From Prorocentrum cordatum (Eukaryota > Sar > Dinophyceae > Prorocentrales > Prorocentraceae): a stretch of DNA of 64,000 nucleotides. Below are positions 21,690 through 32,660 of the stretch, in pieces. The notes below the pieces were generated by a model. The model did no database searches, had not been told where the DNA came from, and worked only from the letters and a program-made list of their open reading frames with translations. The position numbers and the translations under genes were made by a program. Positions within the stretch are counted from its first letter, which is position 1. Each line of letters starts with the position of its first letter. The stretch covers positions 155,737-219,736 of the forward strand of contig CAUYUJ010000337.1 in the NCBI GenBank assembly GCA_963575745.1, given 5' to 3'.

Positions 21690-22155
21690 ACCCCTACAAT
21701 GCAAACGCTGATTGGGGCCGGGCACCTGCCTGATAATAGTTGCACTGCCGGGTGGTAAGGTGAAGCTCACATCGCGTTGTGCTTCGCCTTGTTCCTGCAT
21801 CTCGGCATGCGTCGCCCCCGCAGGAATGCCTTCTCGACGTCCGCGGCGACGTGGGCCCCGCCCTGGCGGCGCGCCGCCTCTGAACGCAGCATGCGCCGTG
21901 GGGTGCGTTTAGCTGTCCCCGCGAACGCCCCCAATCCGCTGGCGTCCGTGTCGCGGACACCTCTGGGCACCGCGCGGCGCGGGCTGATCCGCGCGGCCTT
22001 GCGGAACCCTTCAGGTGCTTCCACGTGAAGATGCGCCGTGGGCGCATGGGGGCTCGGCCGCCCTTGAGTGGCCGCCGCTCGCAACATTTGCACTTGACTT
22101 CGATTGCGTGCTCCTCGAGGATGGCCGCGGGCACCTCGTTGGGCAGCCTGGGCAC
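21690..22155 (-). pseudogene. Copia-type reverse transcriptase, N-terminal fragment
   Basis: The frames together give RRIFTWKHLKGSA (22050), then RCPEVS, then DVEKAFLRG (about 21845-21815), which corresponds to the first catalytic-Asp motif of Ty1/copia reverse transcriptases, followed by FTLPPGSATIIRQVPG and LHC. It stops at about 21690. The YxDD box and RNase H are absent. Two frame changes occur within 400 bases. Confidence 0.7.
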
Positions 22156-22869
22156 CTTCCTTGGCCAGGAGATCGGCGTCGCGGTCGATGGCGGCAGTCT
22201 CGGCGGCGGCGCTGCGCGCTTAGCGCGGCCGCCCAGGAAAGCCGGCGACGCAGTTGCTGGACGCGTCCCCGCTGATGCTCAGGACTGCTTCGCGCGCTCC
22301 GAGGTCAAAATGCAAATCCACGCGTCTTCCTCGCTCGGCGTTCCCCCCTAGCGCGGCGTAGTCGTCCAGGGCGGCGCCTCGCAGGTAGTGGTGGCACTGC
22401 GCGTGGATGCCCCGGCGCTGGCGCTGCGCCTCGATGCGCCGGAGCCACTCGCGCGGCCGGCGGCAGAGGCCGGCCGCGGCGTGCTCGACAGCAGCGCGAA
22501 TAATCTGCAGGTTGTCGTCGCCCCCCGGCGCCTCCAACTCCAGGGCGAGGTTCTTCTGCGCCTTCCACTTCGCGCCACGCTGCCAACGTCGCCTGCTGGA
22601 TGTGGCCGGAGAAGTCGCTGCCAGATTCTTCGGGAAGGCCGACAGCGCTGATAAAGATCCCCCCTCGCGAGGGCTGACAGCGCCCTCAGGGGCGCCGAAA
22701 ACGCCGTCATCGAACAATCCATCTGGGCCCTGTCCAGCGCCTGCTGCCATGAACGTCTCGTCGCCCAAAACGCATCGGGTGATGTAGCATTTTCCCACCG
22801 TTCGCCGACGGGCGCGCGGGCGTCGAACTTGACGCCGTCCAAGCGAATCCGCTGGATGTCACTTAGACT

Positions 22870-23960
22870 CTACCAAATGACCAAGCTGCGGGCGCAGCCT
22901 GGCTCATCTCTAGCAGATTTTTGGTCGCGTAGTAGATGCGCGGCGCGAGCTTCTGGAAGCTGAGAACACCTGCGGGATGCGCGGCGCAGAAGTGCGAGGA
23001 TTTCTGGGCGTTGCCGCGTCTGCGCGGCCATCCGCACGCCTCCTACGTCCGTCCTCCCAATGACCGAAGGTCCTGCTGGAACCCGGTACGATGTGCTCCA
23101 TAAAAACCTCAGCTCGGTCCCAGGCCAGGCCAGCTCTAGCCAAGCTGGCACCCATGTCGCCGATGACGGCGCCGATGAAGGGCCAGTCGTCCAGCAATAT
23201 GCAGATCGCGTCGGCTCGGCGGTGCTTGACAGCCACCCTGCCTCGAGCCAGGTCGACAGACATGACGGTCCCAGGGCCCGCCCAGCCTGATGCATCCTTT
23301 GTGCTCGGAGGCCTGTGGATCTCCACCTGGTCGCTACGAATATGGCGCGAGCGAGCATAGAGCCGAAGCTGGCTGCAATACCTTCGCGCCCTAGCTGCTC
23401 CTCTCTGGCGTGGAGTGCATGTCGAAGTATAGCCACGTCGTTCAATGAAACGAGCGTGCTGTCGCGGCGCGCGGATAATCACCTAGACTCCTCGCCTCTT
23501 CATTTTCTCTGCGAGGCACGTAGCAGTCATGCCTCCCTCTCCGCCCAAGATCAAACGCTTCCATCGCGCCAGGTCTTTGGGTCCAGGATCGGTCGATGAC
23601 TGCAAGTAGCTTCGAATCACTCTTGGGGTCGATATCCTGGCCGTTGCGCCAGCGTGAGGAGCCGCAGATCAGGCGCATGATCACGCGATCCTTGTAGTCC
23701 AACCTAACGCACTCCATGTGCTGATTGAATCGCATCGAGCGTCGGAGTGCGAAGATGGTTTGGTGATCCGGTGGTTGCAGCTTGCGGCGCTCCCTACAAT
23801 TATTGACCACTCTGGGTATGAGGTCGAGGATGTTCTGGGGAATGTTTGCTGCGCGCGTAGCTCGCGTTCCACCCTAGTGGCGCGCCGCCACCGGAAATGC
23901 ATGTCGCGTGGCCCTCGCGCGCATGTCTCATGCGAGTCGCCGCTTGGTGCTCGCAGAGAC
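22870..23960 (-). pseudogene. Retroelement integrase core
   Basis: NNCRERRKLQPPDHQTI (about 23800) gives the Cys pair of an HHCC-type zinc region. It is followed by MRFNQHMECVRLDYKD (first acidic catalytic position), SKLLAVIDRSWTQ, then RQHARFIERRG at about 23460, where the Glu is in the place of the third catalytic residue. The downstream frame gives VMSVDLARGRVAVKHR and ILLDDWPFIGAVIGDMG (23240-23150), a C-terminal segment. The middle Asp region (MEAFDLG) is damaged. Four frame changes are needed, so the copy is dead. The remaining 22156-22870 is a weakly conserved linker. Confidence 0.65.
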
Positions 23961-24679
23961 GCGGCGACGTCGAAGCGAGTCCATTCGGAAGGGGGTCGGA
24001 TTGCCTGCGGATGCGTCTGTGGCTTGTCGCGCCACTCGTCTCGGCACTGCCCAGTGACTGGGCAGGCTCGCAAACCGGGTCTGGCGACGCAGTCGCCCGA
24101 GCCAGAACTCCAGAACTCTGGTCCAGCAACGCAGTCGCTGGAACTGCTGTTCTGAGCCACTGCGCCCACGGTGTGCGCGAGGGCGGTTGGTGGCAAGAGC
24201 GGATTCGATGCCGCTCTACCTCAGATGCTCCCAAGTCGGCTCCTCCGGGCGTCCGAGTCTGCCGTCGCTGGAGAGACGCGGCCCTCCAGATTGCGTCGGC
24301 GCTCGCGGGGGATGGCCGGCGCGCGGGCGCGGCCCAGCGCGGGGGTCTGCGAGCCTGTGCTTGCTGAGCTCGCGCGCGCGGTCAGGGCGATCGTGTTCTT
24401 TCTGCTCGCGGCAGCCTGGGCGCTCCCAGTGAATGAGAGCACTCCGAGGGCATCGGCGCGCGGTTGGACCCGCAGAATGCAAGGGCGATCCCGCCCGCGC
24501 GCTGCGCCCACCCGCCTTGCGCGTGCAGTGCTCTCGGCGGCCATCCCGCTCCGGGCCCGGCCCCCCGCGGCCCCGTGGGCCGCTGCTGGAAAGAAAGGCT
24601 GCCTCGGAGACGTCGAATTCGCGAACGTTGTTCGTCTTAAATATGCGAACGCCTGAGGCGGCGACGCTAATCCAGGATG

Positions 24680-25145
24680 GCCTACACATGTCGTTCGGCC
24701 ATCTTCCGCGGCCAAACTTGGGCGCCGACGCTGCGGAGGCCCTCAACGCGGGCGAGCCGGCGCTCGTTCGGGCACTTGAGATGGCCGAACTGCTTGCCGA
24801 TCTCCAGGACGTCGGCGACCTGGCCCACGGGCGCCCTCAAGATGCCACAACGCCGAGCACGGAGTCCGAACGTGCATTGATCGAGGGCGACCTTGTAGAC
24901 GAAGTAGTTGCCTATCTCCCACTGTAACCGCGCTCTGTGGCCGCAGAACCGTCCGCGCGGGGCCGCGTCTGAGTAGGGGCGCAACCACGTGTCGTAGATG
25001 AACTTGTGGTTGCACGTTGCAGCGACCGAGTGGCCGGCGCGCGGAGGCCATGATGGCCGCTCGATGTCGGATCTGTCGCATGCGCCTCTCCACTGCACTT
25101 TGCTGGCCTCTGTTGTTGACGCCGCAGCCGGTGACCATGTCAAGG
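24680..25145 (-). pseudogene. Conserved pre-integrase segment
   Basis: WEIGNYFVYKVALDQCTFGL, then GILRAPVGQVADVLEIGKQF and HLKCPNE. Segments with this DQC-x-FGL ... GIL-x-x-P pattern occur between protease and integrase in dinoflagellate copia-like proteins as I know them. Its role is unknown. Between 25146 and 26640 the minus strand has short open pieces (for example KPIIQIT at 25670), none assignable. 23960-24680 is similar. Confidence 0.45.
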
Positions 25146-26644
25146 TTTACACCAACTCCGAGGCGGCGTCTGACAGCAAGTTGGCGAGTCCGAGTCTCCC
25201 CGCCGCAAATCTCGATGGTGCCAGCGCCGTGGTCGAGTGTGGCGAGGTATATGAGCAAGCGGTGAACGGCGTTGAACTCGGCATGCTGCGACGAAGCTTA
25301 AACGCTCGTCAGCTGGCGATCCGGCGCCAGGGCCGACGACCCTGAGAACCACCGCCTCGGCAAGCCTGAGGCAACATTGCCGCGGGGTACGTCCTCGTCG
25401 CACTAGTTGGCGTGGCCCGGCTCGCCAGCGGCAGACGCGACATGCGACAGCAAGGTGACAGACCCGCGAGGTCAGAGCCGCAGTCGTCGTAGCGAGCCTC
25501 TACGACCTGCCTACGGGCAACAGGCAGATTGCCTTCCTAAATCTTCTTCATCTGACGCGCGCGCTCTGCTGCGGGGTGGGCGCTACCAGCGTGGCTGCCA
25601 GATAGCTACCTTCCCCGCGGCAGCGGGGTCGGTGTTGGACACGCAGTCGCCCTTGACCCCCCCTGTCGGTCGACCCCCCGCGGTGATTTGAATGATTGGT
25701 TTGGTGTCGTGGTTATCTGCGCTCTCCTCAAACCTCGCTCTCTTCGATGCTCCAGAACCCAGCAGTGTGCACTCGCTCCTGCTGTGGTGGATGTGCTGCG
25801 TGGAGACCTGGATGCGCTGCGCGGGGTTACGCTTGCCAGTCACCATGGGACTGGACATCGCGTTTGAGTATGGTGCTGAAGCCGCAGCTGTGCCTCGTCG
25901 AGGACGTACTCTCCTCGGCGCGCCGCTGCTCGTTGAAGCGCAACTGCAGTGGGATGCAAGACGTCAAGCCTCGAGGCGCATCAGGGCTAGGTGTAGCCGT
26001 CGGTTTGTGATCGCCCTTTCGTTGACGTGCCCCTCCAGCCTGGTGCCGCACTGGCGCAACTGGTTAGGTGCAGGGTCACCTGTGAGCATCGTGGTAGCAA
26101 CCAACCATGCTGTGTTCAAGGCCTGAGGCTAGAAACTTGTGGCATGTTCGGGGCTTGCTGGATAACAGAGCACGTGCGCGTCGGTCATCTGCGTCGCGGC
26201 GAGCTTCCCGAAGTGGACTGTGGAGAATAACAAGCACGATCCTGGCGCCTGCGTCCTTGACGCGGGCACGCCACCTGGACAGTAGAGTCGAGGATCTGGT
26301 GAAACTCGTCCTGGTCCGTGACGTGATCCACGCATACTGTAATTGGCGATGGAGCTGTAAGGATCCGATTGCGACAGAACTGCGCGACCGAAGTCGGTGT
26401 TGCGGATGACTTTGTGGCCGTGGTCCTGCAATGCCTATGATGCGTAACGTCCCCTTTCTAGGACCCAGGCGGGGCGCATTGGTCCTGCTGCCCTCCTCTA
26501 TTGGGCCAGGTCGGCAGGACCAACCTTGCGGGCCGGCCTGGCGGTCCCCTTGTGGGTTGGCTCTCCAAGACACTCGGCAACATTGTTGCCTATCTGACCC
26601 TCGGAAGCCGGGGTGGCCACATCGTTCGGGATAGCGTCGTGACA

Positions 26645-27065
26645 TCGATAAGTCATGCCAATGTGTCCGGAACCACCGGGTCCCCGATACGATGTCGGCA
26701 GACTGGGGGCGACCACGATCTCGGCGTCGTCGTTGCGTCGGTTCAGGATGAGCCGAGGCGGCGGCCCTGCTGGGCCCGCGGGGTGGCGTTGTACGTGGTG
26801 ACTATGCTCTCCCCGCGGGAGTCCGGGTCCACCGCGCCGCCGGCGATGTCGATGCCCTTGAGAGCGAGACCTGAGTGCGGGGCAAAAATAAAGCAACGCG
26901 CCCGGCGGTGCCAGCGCTGCTGCTATGCCAGCGGGTACCACTTCCCAACTATAGGTCGGGATGCTGTTTTCGGAGCTGGCGTGGAGGTCTCAGCCGGCGG
27001 AAAGGGGTGGTACTTCGCGAAGGAGCTCTCGCATTTGGACTCAGATGTTGGACCTTCGCCCGTCC
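26645..27065 (-). pseudogene. dUTPase (dUTP diphosphatase) domain
   Basis: All five trimeric-dUTPase motifs occur in order on the minus strand. Upstream is a QHLSPNARAPSRSTTP lead-in. Motif I, AG-stop-DLHAS, is at 26978-26998. A VPAGIAAALAPPGALLYF linker follows. Motif II, PHSGLA, is at 26863-26880. Motif III, GGAVDPDSRGE, is at 26809-26841 (the family has G-V-I-D-x-D-Y-R-G). Motif IV, LILNR, lies near 26745. Motif V, RGPGGSGHIGMT, is at 26651-26686 (the family has RG-x-GGFGSTG). The enzyme hydrolyses dUTP to dUMP and pyrophosphate and keeps uracil out of new DNA. This copy has a TGA inside motif I, Tyr changed to Ser in motif III and two or more frameshifts, so it is inactive. It sits between protease and integrase. 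Confidence 0.8.
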
Positions 27066-27129
27066 GCCGGCGCCGCGGTGATTCTGGCTGTCGTTGCCCG
27101 CGGCCTGCAGCATGATCTGCTTGGGCGGC

Positions 27130-27576
27130 AGGCCCCCGTAGCGCGGCTGGAGCTTGCCAAGTCCGTCGAGGGGGGCGCAAAGGTGCCCGCTGACCCGGGC
27201 TCCAAATTGTCTCGTGGCCGCCCAGCCGGGGGGGGGGGGGGCGCGTTTATGGTCAACTCCGGTCTCCACCGCCCCATCGTTGGAATGCGCGGGTTCTAAA
27301 CCTAACAGGGCAGGGGGGGCGCCACCTGCCCCCTCCGCGGCCAGAGCGCGCACGCTGTGCTAAATGAAGCGGGCGACCTCTCCGCCGAGGGCTGGGGCTT
27401 CGCACGCGCGGCTCGCTAGGCCAAGTCTTGGGCGAATCGCATGCCCAAGGGGTCAGTCCAGGCGCCGGCGTCCACGATGACGCCCAACCAGCCCCGGGGA
27501 AGTGGCGCGCTTGCCAGGTAGCACGTCGAGTCGCCATGGGAGCTCGAGCCCGCGCCTCGACGAGGTTGGCCACCAC
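27130..27576 (-). pseudogene. Retropepsin-like aspartic protease
   Basis: RGWLGVIVDAGAWTDPLG at about 27495-27440 has the hydrophobic-D-x-G-A context of retroelement proteases. The usual D-T/S-G-A is here D-A-G-A, with Asp at 27470-27472. It is followed by VRALAAEGAGG and, about 60 codons on, FGARVSG...PLDGLGKLQPRYGGLP, which fits the second half of the fold. A stop and frameshifts separate the parts. It lies immediately upstream of the dUTPase. Confidence 0.5.
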
Positions 27577-27740
27577 GGGGCAGCAAGCCCGTTAATGCAG
27601 GCCTGCGTCGCAGGGCACTAGCGCACCTATACGACCGCCCTGCGGGCGATGAGGAGGGTTTGGGGGGGGGGGGGAGATCGAATGCCCGCGCTGACTGACC
27701 TCCCTCCAGCCTGTCACCTTGAACTCATATCTCTGTCTTT

Positions 27741-27774
27741 ATTTTTTTCTCTCTCTCTCTCTCTATCTGTGTGC

Positions 27775-27822
<48 letters not shown>

Positions 27823-27866
27823 GTCTCTCTCGCTCTCTCTCTCTCTCTCTATCTCTCTCTTTTTTG

Positions 27867-27913
<47 letters not shown>

Positions 27914-27925
27914 TCTGCGTCCCCC
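27741..27925. repeat. (CT)n tract
   Basis: About 185 bases of CT dinucleotides with TATCTCT and TTTTTTG interruptions. Confidence 0.95.
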
Positions 27926-28089
27926 TCTCTATCAGAGTCTCCCTCCACCGCAATGATGATCGCGATGGCGATGAGATCCCGCTATCTACTATGAGGCGCC
28001 ATGGCAGGCGGACGGCGGGGCGCCATGGGGCGGCTTCCGAAAGGCAAGGGCGCCGAACACTCGAGCCTCGCAGTCTGCAGCGATCGCGC

Positions 28090-28610
28090 CCAGGCGCCGA
28101 CGCAAATGAATTGATGGATTGGGTTGGGTGGATTGCGTCGCAGGCGCATAAACACATGAATTGATGGATTGGGTTCAATGGATTGGATCTGGTGGGATAA
28201 GATAAGATGGGACAATACTGGTTGAATAATATGCGATGGGTTGAAATGGACACGATGGATCTGATAGGATAAGCTGGATTGGATAAGAAAGCCCGCCGCA
28301 GGCGCCGACAAAAATAAATTAATTGATTGGGTTGGGTGGATTGGATTGGATGGGATCAGATGGATTGGATAAGCTAAGATGGGTTGGATTGGAAGGAACG
28401 GATTGGATAAGACAGGATGGATTGGATCGGCCCGCCGCAAGCGCAGAAACAATTGGATTGATGGATTGGGTTGGGTGGAATGGATTGGTTGGGATAAGAT
28501 AAGATGAAACAATTTTGATTGCGCAAAAGAAGATGGATAGGATTTGACAATACATATTAGATACAATAAGCTGGGTTTGATAAGAAAGCCCGCCGCAGGC
28601 GCCGAAAAAA
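28090..28610. repeat. About 150-bp tandem repeat rich in GATTGGGTTGGGTGGATTGG
   Basis: Four units, each beginning with (A)GCCCGCCGCAGGCGCCGA(C/A) followed by a run of GATTGG/GGATAAGATAAGATGGG, with starts near 28090, 28290, 28432 and 28587. It is AT-richer than its surroundings and is inserted within the linker of the copia-order element. Confidence 0.85.
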
Positions 28611-28619
28611 ACATGAACT

Positions 28620-30250
28620 ATGAAATTAAAAACACGCATTAACGCTGGGGCGCCCGGGACACCCGGGATACCGCCCGGCCCAACTGGGACACCTCCAGGA
28701 CGGGAAACGGACTGTCGCTCCCACTTCGGCCTAACTACAGGAGGATCACGCGCAGCTTCGCCTCGCCCGCACGCGCGACACGAACGCGAAACCGAAACCG
28801 ATTTCCCGGCGGGGTGGTTTCCGTTTCACTCGCTGCGATCTCACCCCCTAACCTCCCATCTACAGCGGACGCGACGCTGGAAGCGCTGCCTGCGGATCTC
28901 AGGAGATCTTGCATTGATGTCCCAGGTGCTGGAGCTGGCCGAGACGAAGGTGGTGTGTCCTGCTGTGGTGGTGACTCCTGAAGCGCGTGTCCTGCCGGCG
29001 CGTCGCGGGTCGGCGTCATGGGCATCGATCCCGTGGATGCACGATCTACGTCAATGCAGCGAAAATCGGCTATGATGTCGGCTGATGCGGCACGCTAGGC
29101 AATAGCCCGAACTGGCGCCGGTGCAAGATGCGTCGGCAATGTAGTCGTACCAACCCGCTTCGCCGTGGACAGAGGCCTCGGCGCAGATCGGATCGCAGCA
29201 GCTGTGGGAGGCGTCGCTGGCGCTGTGGCCAGCACTGGAAAAAAGGTTAGTCGGCGTCTCTGCCCAACTCCGTGCGGCTTGGATATGCTGCTGGTCTGTC
29301 GGCTGTGTGCCGGCTGTGTGCTGTGGAGCTCGTCGAAATGTCGTTGGGCGCGGTCGAGAATGGGATTGTGCGCTGTGCTTAGACCGACGATCGCCGCTGG
29401 ACATCCACGCATCGCGGCCAGCACACCACGCGGCTACTCTCCCCGATGGTTGGATCACGCACGCTGGCCTGCCGGCGTTGAAAAGGGCCAACCCAGGTGG
29501 AGTGTCCGGCACTGGTGGTGGTTGCGGGTGGAGGTGCCGATTGCGGTGGCCAAATGGAGCTCGATCCGCATGGTGCGCTGCTGCCGGTCGAGGCCACTGA
29601 CGGCGTGTAGGCCCAGCTCGGCAGCAGCACGTCGGCTGTTGGCGGCGTGGGATCTGCGGCCCGTGGGCGGAGGCCGCCCGGCCAGTCGCGCCCCTGGCCC
29701 TGTCCCAGAGGAATGCTCCGCCAACTCGTGTGCACTGCGTTTGTGCAGGCAGGTGGCGCTGCTGGAGCTGTCGGTGCTGCAGGTGCGGCTAGTGCTGGCT
29801 CTCCCGCTGCTGCCGTATGGGTCTGCAACAGATTTGCACATCCCTGTGGCTGAGCAATTGTTTGCACGCGGCCCATGATATCGCCCATCTCCTGTCGTAA
29901 TCGTCGTTGCTCGGCGTCGCGGGGGTTGGGCAATGACGATGAAGATGCAGTGTCCGCCCAGCGTGGCCACTGACAGTGGCCAACCTGCTGCCGCGAATTG
30001 TCGGACGACGAAATTGGCGTAGTAGCCGCTGCTGCTGGCCGAAATTATGCTGACGCGGGTGCGTGCCGTCCGCCGCCCCAGGGATCAGAGCTCTGGATGA
30101 GATCACTCGCGCCAGAGCCTACTGACGTAGTCTGCCCATGGCTGGCGGCGCCCCTGAACGCCCACGCCGCATGCGTCGCCCGGGGCGGCTTCTCAATTAG
30201 GCTCGGAAGCCCTTGCTGCCCCGGGTTGAACGTGGGCGCGGGTGGCGCCA
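28620..30250 (-). other. Linker between gag-like and protease parts
   Basis: A minus frame from 29933 (PNPRDAEQRRLRQEMGDIM, then Gln/Pro/Ala-rich) could be the C-terminal part of the Gag-like protein. It carries no motif. Frames 29512-29051 and 29424-29095 overlap it and probably reflect frameshifts. Confidence 0.35.
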
Positions 30251-30254
30251 GGGC

Positions 30255-32185
30255 CTAGGGCTTGAGGAAGAGAAGGGCGCCCTTGGCTGCGGCGCCGGGG
30301 CGGTCGCGCACGAGGCGTTTGTCAGAATCACATGCGCGGCATGTGAATGAGGGGGGGGGGGGGCGGGGGGGGCGCCCCCCCCCCTTAGTCGCCGCCCCCA
30401 AAGCGGCTCTTCTCGGACAACTCGGTCGAGAAGGATCGGTGGCCCTCGCCGTGTCCCTTGCCTGACGATTAGTGGCCTTCCGGGCAATGTCCGCGGGCTT
30501 CTGGTTGTTGAAGCGTCGCCATCGTGCTCTGGCGCGCTCGCCAGCCCAATGCAAATGTGCGCCGCGCTGTTCCACGGGAGCGCCGCGTGGCTCGGGGTCG
30601 TCGGCGGCTATCTCTCCTTCGCCGAATGAGCTGATCGCGTCGGTGTCGGGGTCTGAGTCGACGGCAATTGCTGGGGGTGCCTCCTGCGCTGGCAGTGCCG
30701 GCGCAGGCGGGCTCGGTGCCGCCCCCGGTGCGGATGGGCCCGGGCCGTCCCAGCTCGGTCCGGCCGTGGTGTCATAGACGCTCTGAGCCTGATCTTGCGC
30801 GGGCGCGCCCGTGGGTGAAGTCTGCCGTTTTGCGACGCTTTGGCGAGAGCGCCAGGCGATCGCTCGATCATATGCCCATGGCGTCGCAGATGACCCGTCA
30901 TATGCGCGACTTGGGCAGCGTTGGTCGGGTAAGCCATGTTGTAGAACTGCAAGATCATGGTCAGCCGCGTCTGGCGCTCCTGCCGCGGGCAAGAGGAGGG
31001 GGCCGGGGCCCTCGTGGCCGATCATGCATTGACCAGCCTTCTGGGCTCGGTCGCGGAGAACGTCAAAATGCGCGAGGAGATTATCTATGTGCTCCTGAGG
31101 CAGCCGGTTGAAGTTAAGAGCTGAGGCTGCTGAGGTGCGCTCCTTCTCGCCCATTTGGCCCCAACGATCGGCCAAATTGCGCGTCGGGGCGGTCGTTGGC
31201 GGCGCTGGGTTGCCGTGGGTGCTGCGCCCCTGCAAGAAGACAGCTGGCGGCCACTCGTCTGCGCATTCTCGGGGCATGCCGGCGAGGCGAGATGGGGCGC
31301 GGGCCGCCTGGCGAGATTTGCTGAAGTTCGATTTCGCAACTGACCAAAACATCACCTCCCACACCCAGCGTTGGACGGGGACCCGAGATTGCTGCTCGGG
31401 CGCCCAGCCGCGGAGGTGTCGCGCGTTGCCATTGCGGCCGCCTGCGCCAGCGCAGGTTGGGCAGCTGGCCAAGGCGAGCGCGCCCTCTCAGATTGCCTTC
31501 CATCCGGAGTGGAGATCTCTCCGCAATTCAGAGGGGCGCTCATAAGGCCGGGGGCCCACCGACGGCCTTGGTCTGGTCATGGGCCACGGAGCCGTCTTGG
31601 CACCCGGCCCCGGACATGTTCCTCTTCGTCGGCGCAGTGGGCGTTATCTTCTGTCGCGTCGTCGCAGCTGTCGCCGCGTTCGGGGCATCCCGGAACATAA
31701 CTGCGCATTCCTATCGTGCGTCGGGGCGATTTGGCGATCGGCGCACTCGGGACATCTCGCAAGGTAATTGCGGCTCTGCCCCGCGCGCGCCGCGTCGTCG
31801 CTGCGCTGCGCGCGACCGACTGCGCGATGGTCCAAAAGATTGCGCATCGAGATCTCGCTCTGAACAGCGTCAGAGGCGGCGGGCGCGGCGATATGCGATG
31901 CGCCAAGAGAACGAACGCATAATCCCAGACCTGTTTCACTGCCCCTTGGAGAGGTGGCAGCGTAGTTGTTCTGCGCTCCACTGATTTCCCACTTGTCAAA
32001 ACGCGCGCCCGCCTGCGCGCCCCAGGCCCCCGCCGCGTTGCTGCGAGAAGCTCGGGGCCATGCGGCCCCGAGAGCGTCTCCAACGCAGTTGGAGAGCGCC
32101 CCGGGAGAGAGGCAGGCAGCGGCGGGGGGCGGGCGCCGCGGTCCTTGAAAGTCCTGTTGATGCACTTGTCCTGGTCGATGTCCAC
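30255..32185 (-). pseudogene. Gag-like retroelement ORF, copy 2
   Basis: Upstream blocks at 31750-31590 (CPECADRQIAPTH, then DATEDNAHCADEEE) lead into a frame equivalent to the start seen in copy 1: GWKAI, but then a TGA stop at 31488-31490 where copy 1 has GGA. From there 405 codons are open to 30255 with WEVMFWSVAKS, AGMPRECADE, QGRSTHGNP, RWGQMGEKERTSAA and PVEQRGAHLHWAGERARAR. A frame change relative to copy 1 lies near 30900. The zinc knuckle at the end is destroyed (separate entry). Copy 2 is uninterrupted where copy 1 carries the TIR transposon. Confidence 0.6.
30300..30341 (-). other. Decayed zinc knuckle of gag-like copy 2
   Basis: CRACDSDKRLVRDR aligns residue for residue with the intact knuckle of copy 1 (1164-1205). 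The His and the last Cys are both Arg; each change is a single C/T or A/G transition (CAC to CGC, TGC to CGC). Confidence 0.7.
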
Positions 32186-32269
32186 CGCGTCGTTCGTCTC
32201 AGCGATCGCGAGGTGGGCGAGTGCGGAGAGCGAGGGCGCTCAGCGGGCCCCGGCCGAACGCGAAGGAAA

Positions 32270-32660
32270 AGCTGGGGGGGGGGGGGGGCGAAGATCGAAG
32301 GGGCCGACGGAAGTGCCGCGCGGGCCACGGTGGCACGAGGTAATGGAAGGGCGCCGAAACTCTGCTACAAACTATGTAAACGAGGGTCGGGTAAACTGAT
32401 GTTTTGTCCAGGGCGGACGCGAACGCAAGTGGCGCGCGGCTAATGCGGGCGCGGAAACTGGCCAGCGCCCATGCGGGCCGAAACGGTAGCGAGACAAGAG
32501 ACACCATTGAACAGGGCAAAGAGGGCAGGAGAAGTAAGTCAGCTGTCGCTCGAGCGCACGGAAGAGGAGGGGGAGGAGGAGGAGGAGGAGGAGGAGGGGG
32601 AGGAGGAGGAGGAGGAGGAGGAGGAGGAGGAGGAGGAGGAGGAGGAGGAGGGGGGGGGAA
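32270..32660. repeat. G-run and (GGA)n tract
   Basis: G13 at about 32274-32287 and GGA trinucleotides at 32565-32656. The region 32660-33730 has minus-strand open pieces (33610-32963 and 33158-32700) that I cannot assign. Confidence 0.9.

Larger units (their letters stand above)
21690..32185 (-). mobile_element. Degenerate Ty1/copia-order retroelement with a dUTPase domain
   Basis: Reading 5' to 3' on the minus strand: gag-like (32185-30255), a low-information linker (30250-27600) containing satellite and CT tracts, aspartic-protease remnant (27576-27130), dUTPase (27065-26645), unassigned sequence, a conserved pre-integrase segment (25145-24680), integrase (23960-22870), linker, and the first third of a copia-type reverse transcriptase (22155-21690). 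Protease-integrase-RT is the Ty1/copia order. Each domain is split by frameshifts, and the 3' end is missing from RT motif A onward. No LTRs were found. Linking the gag copy to the pol part rests on strand, order and spacing and is inference. Confidence 0.6.
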
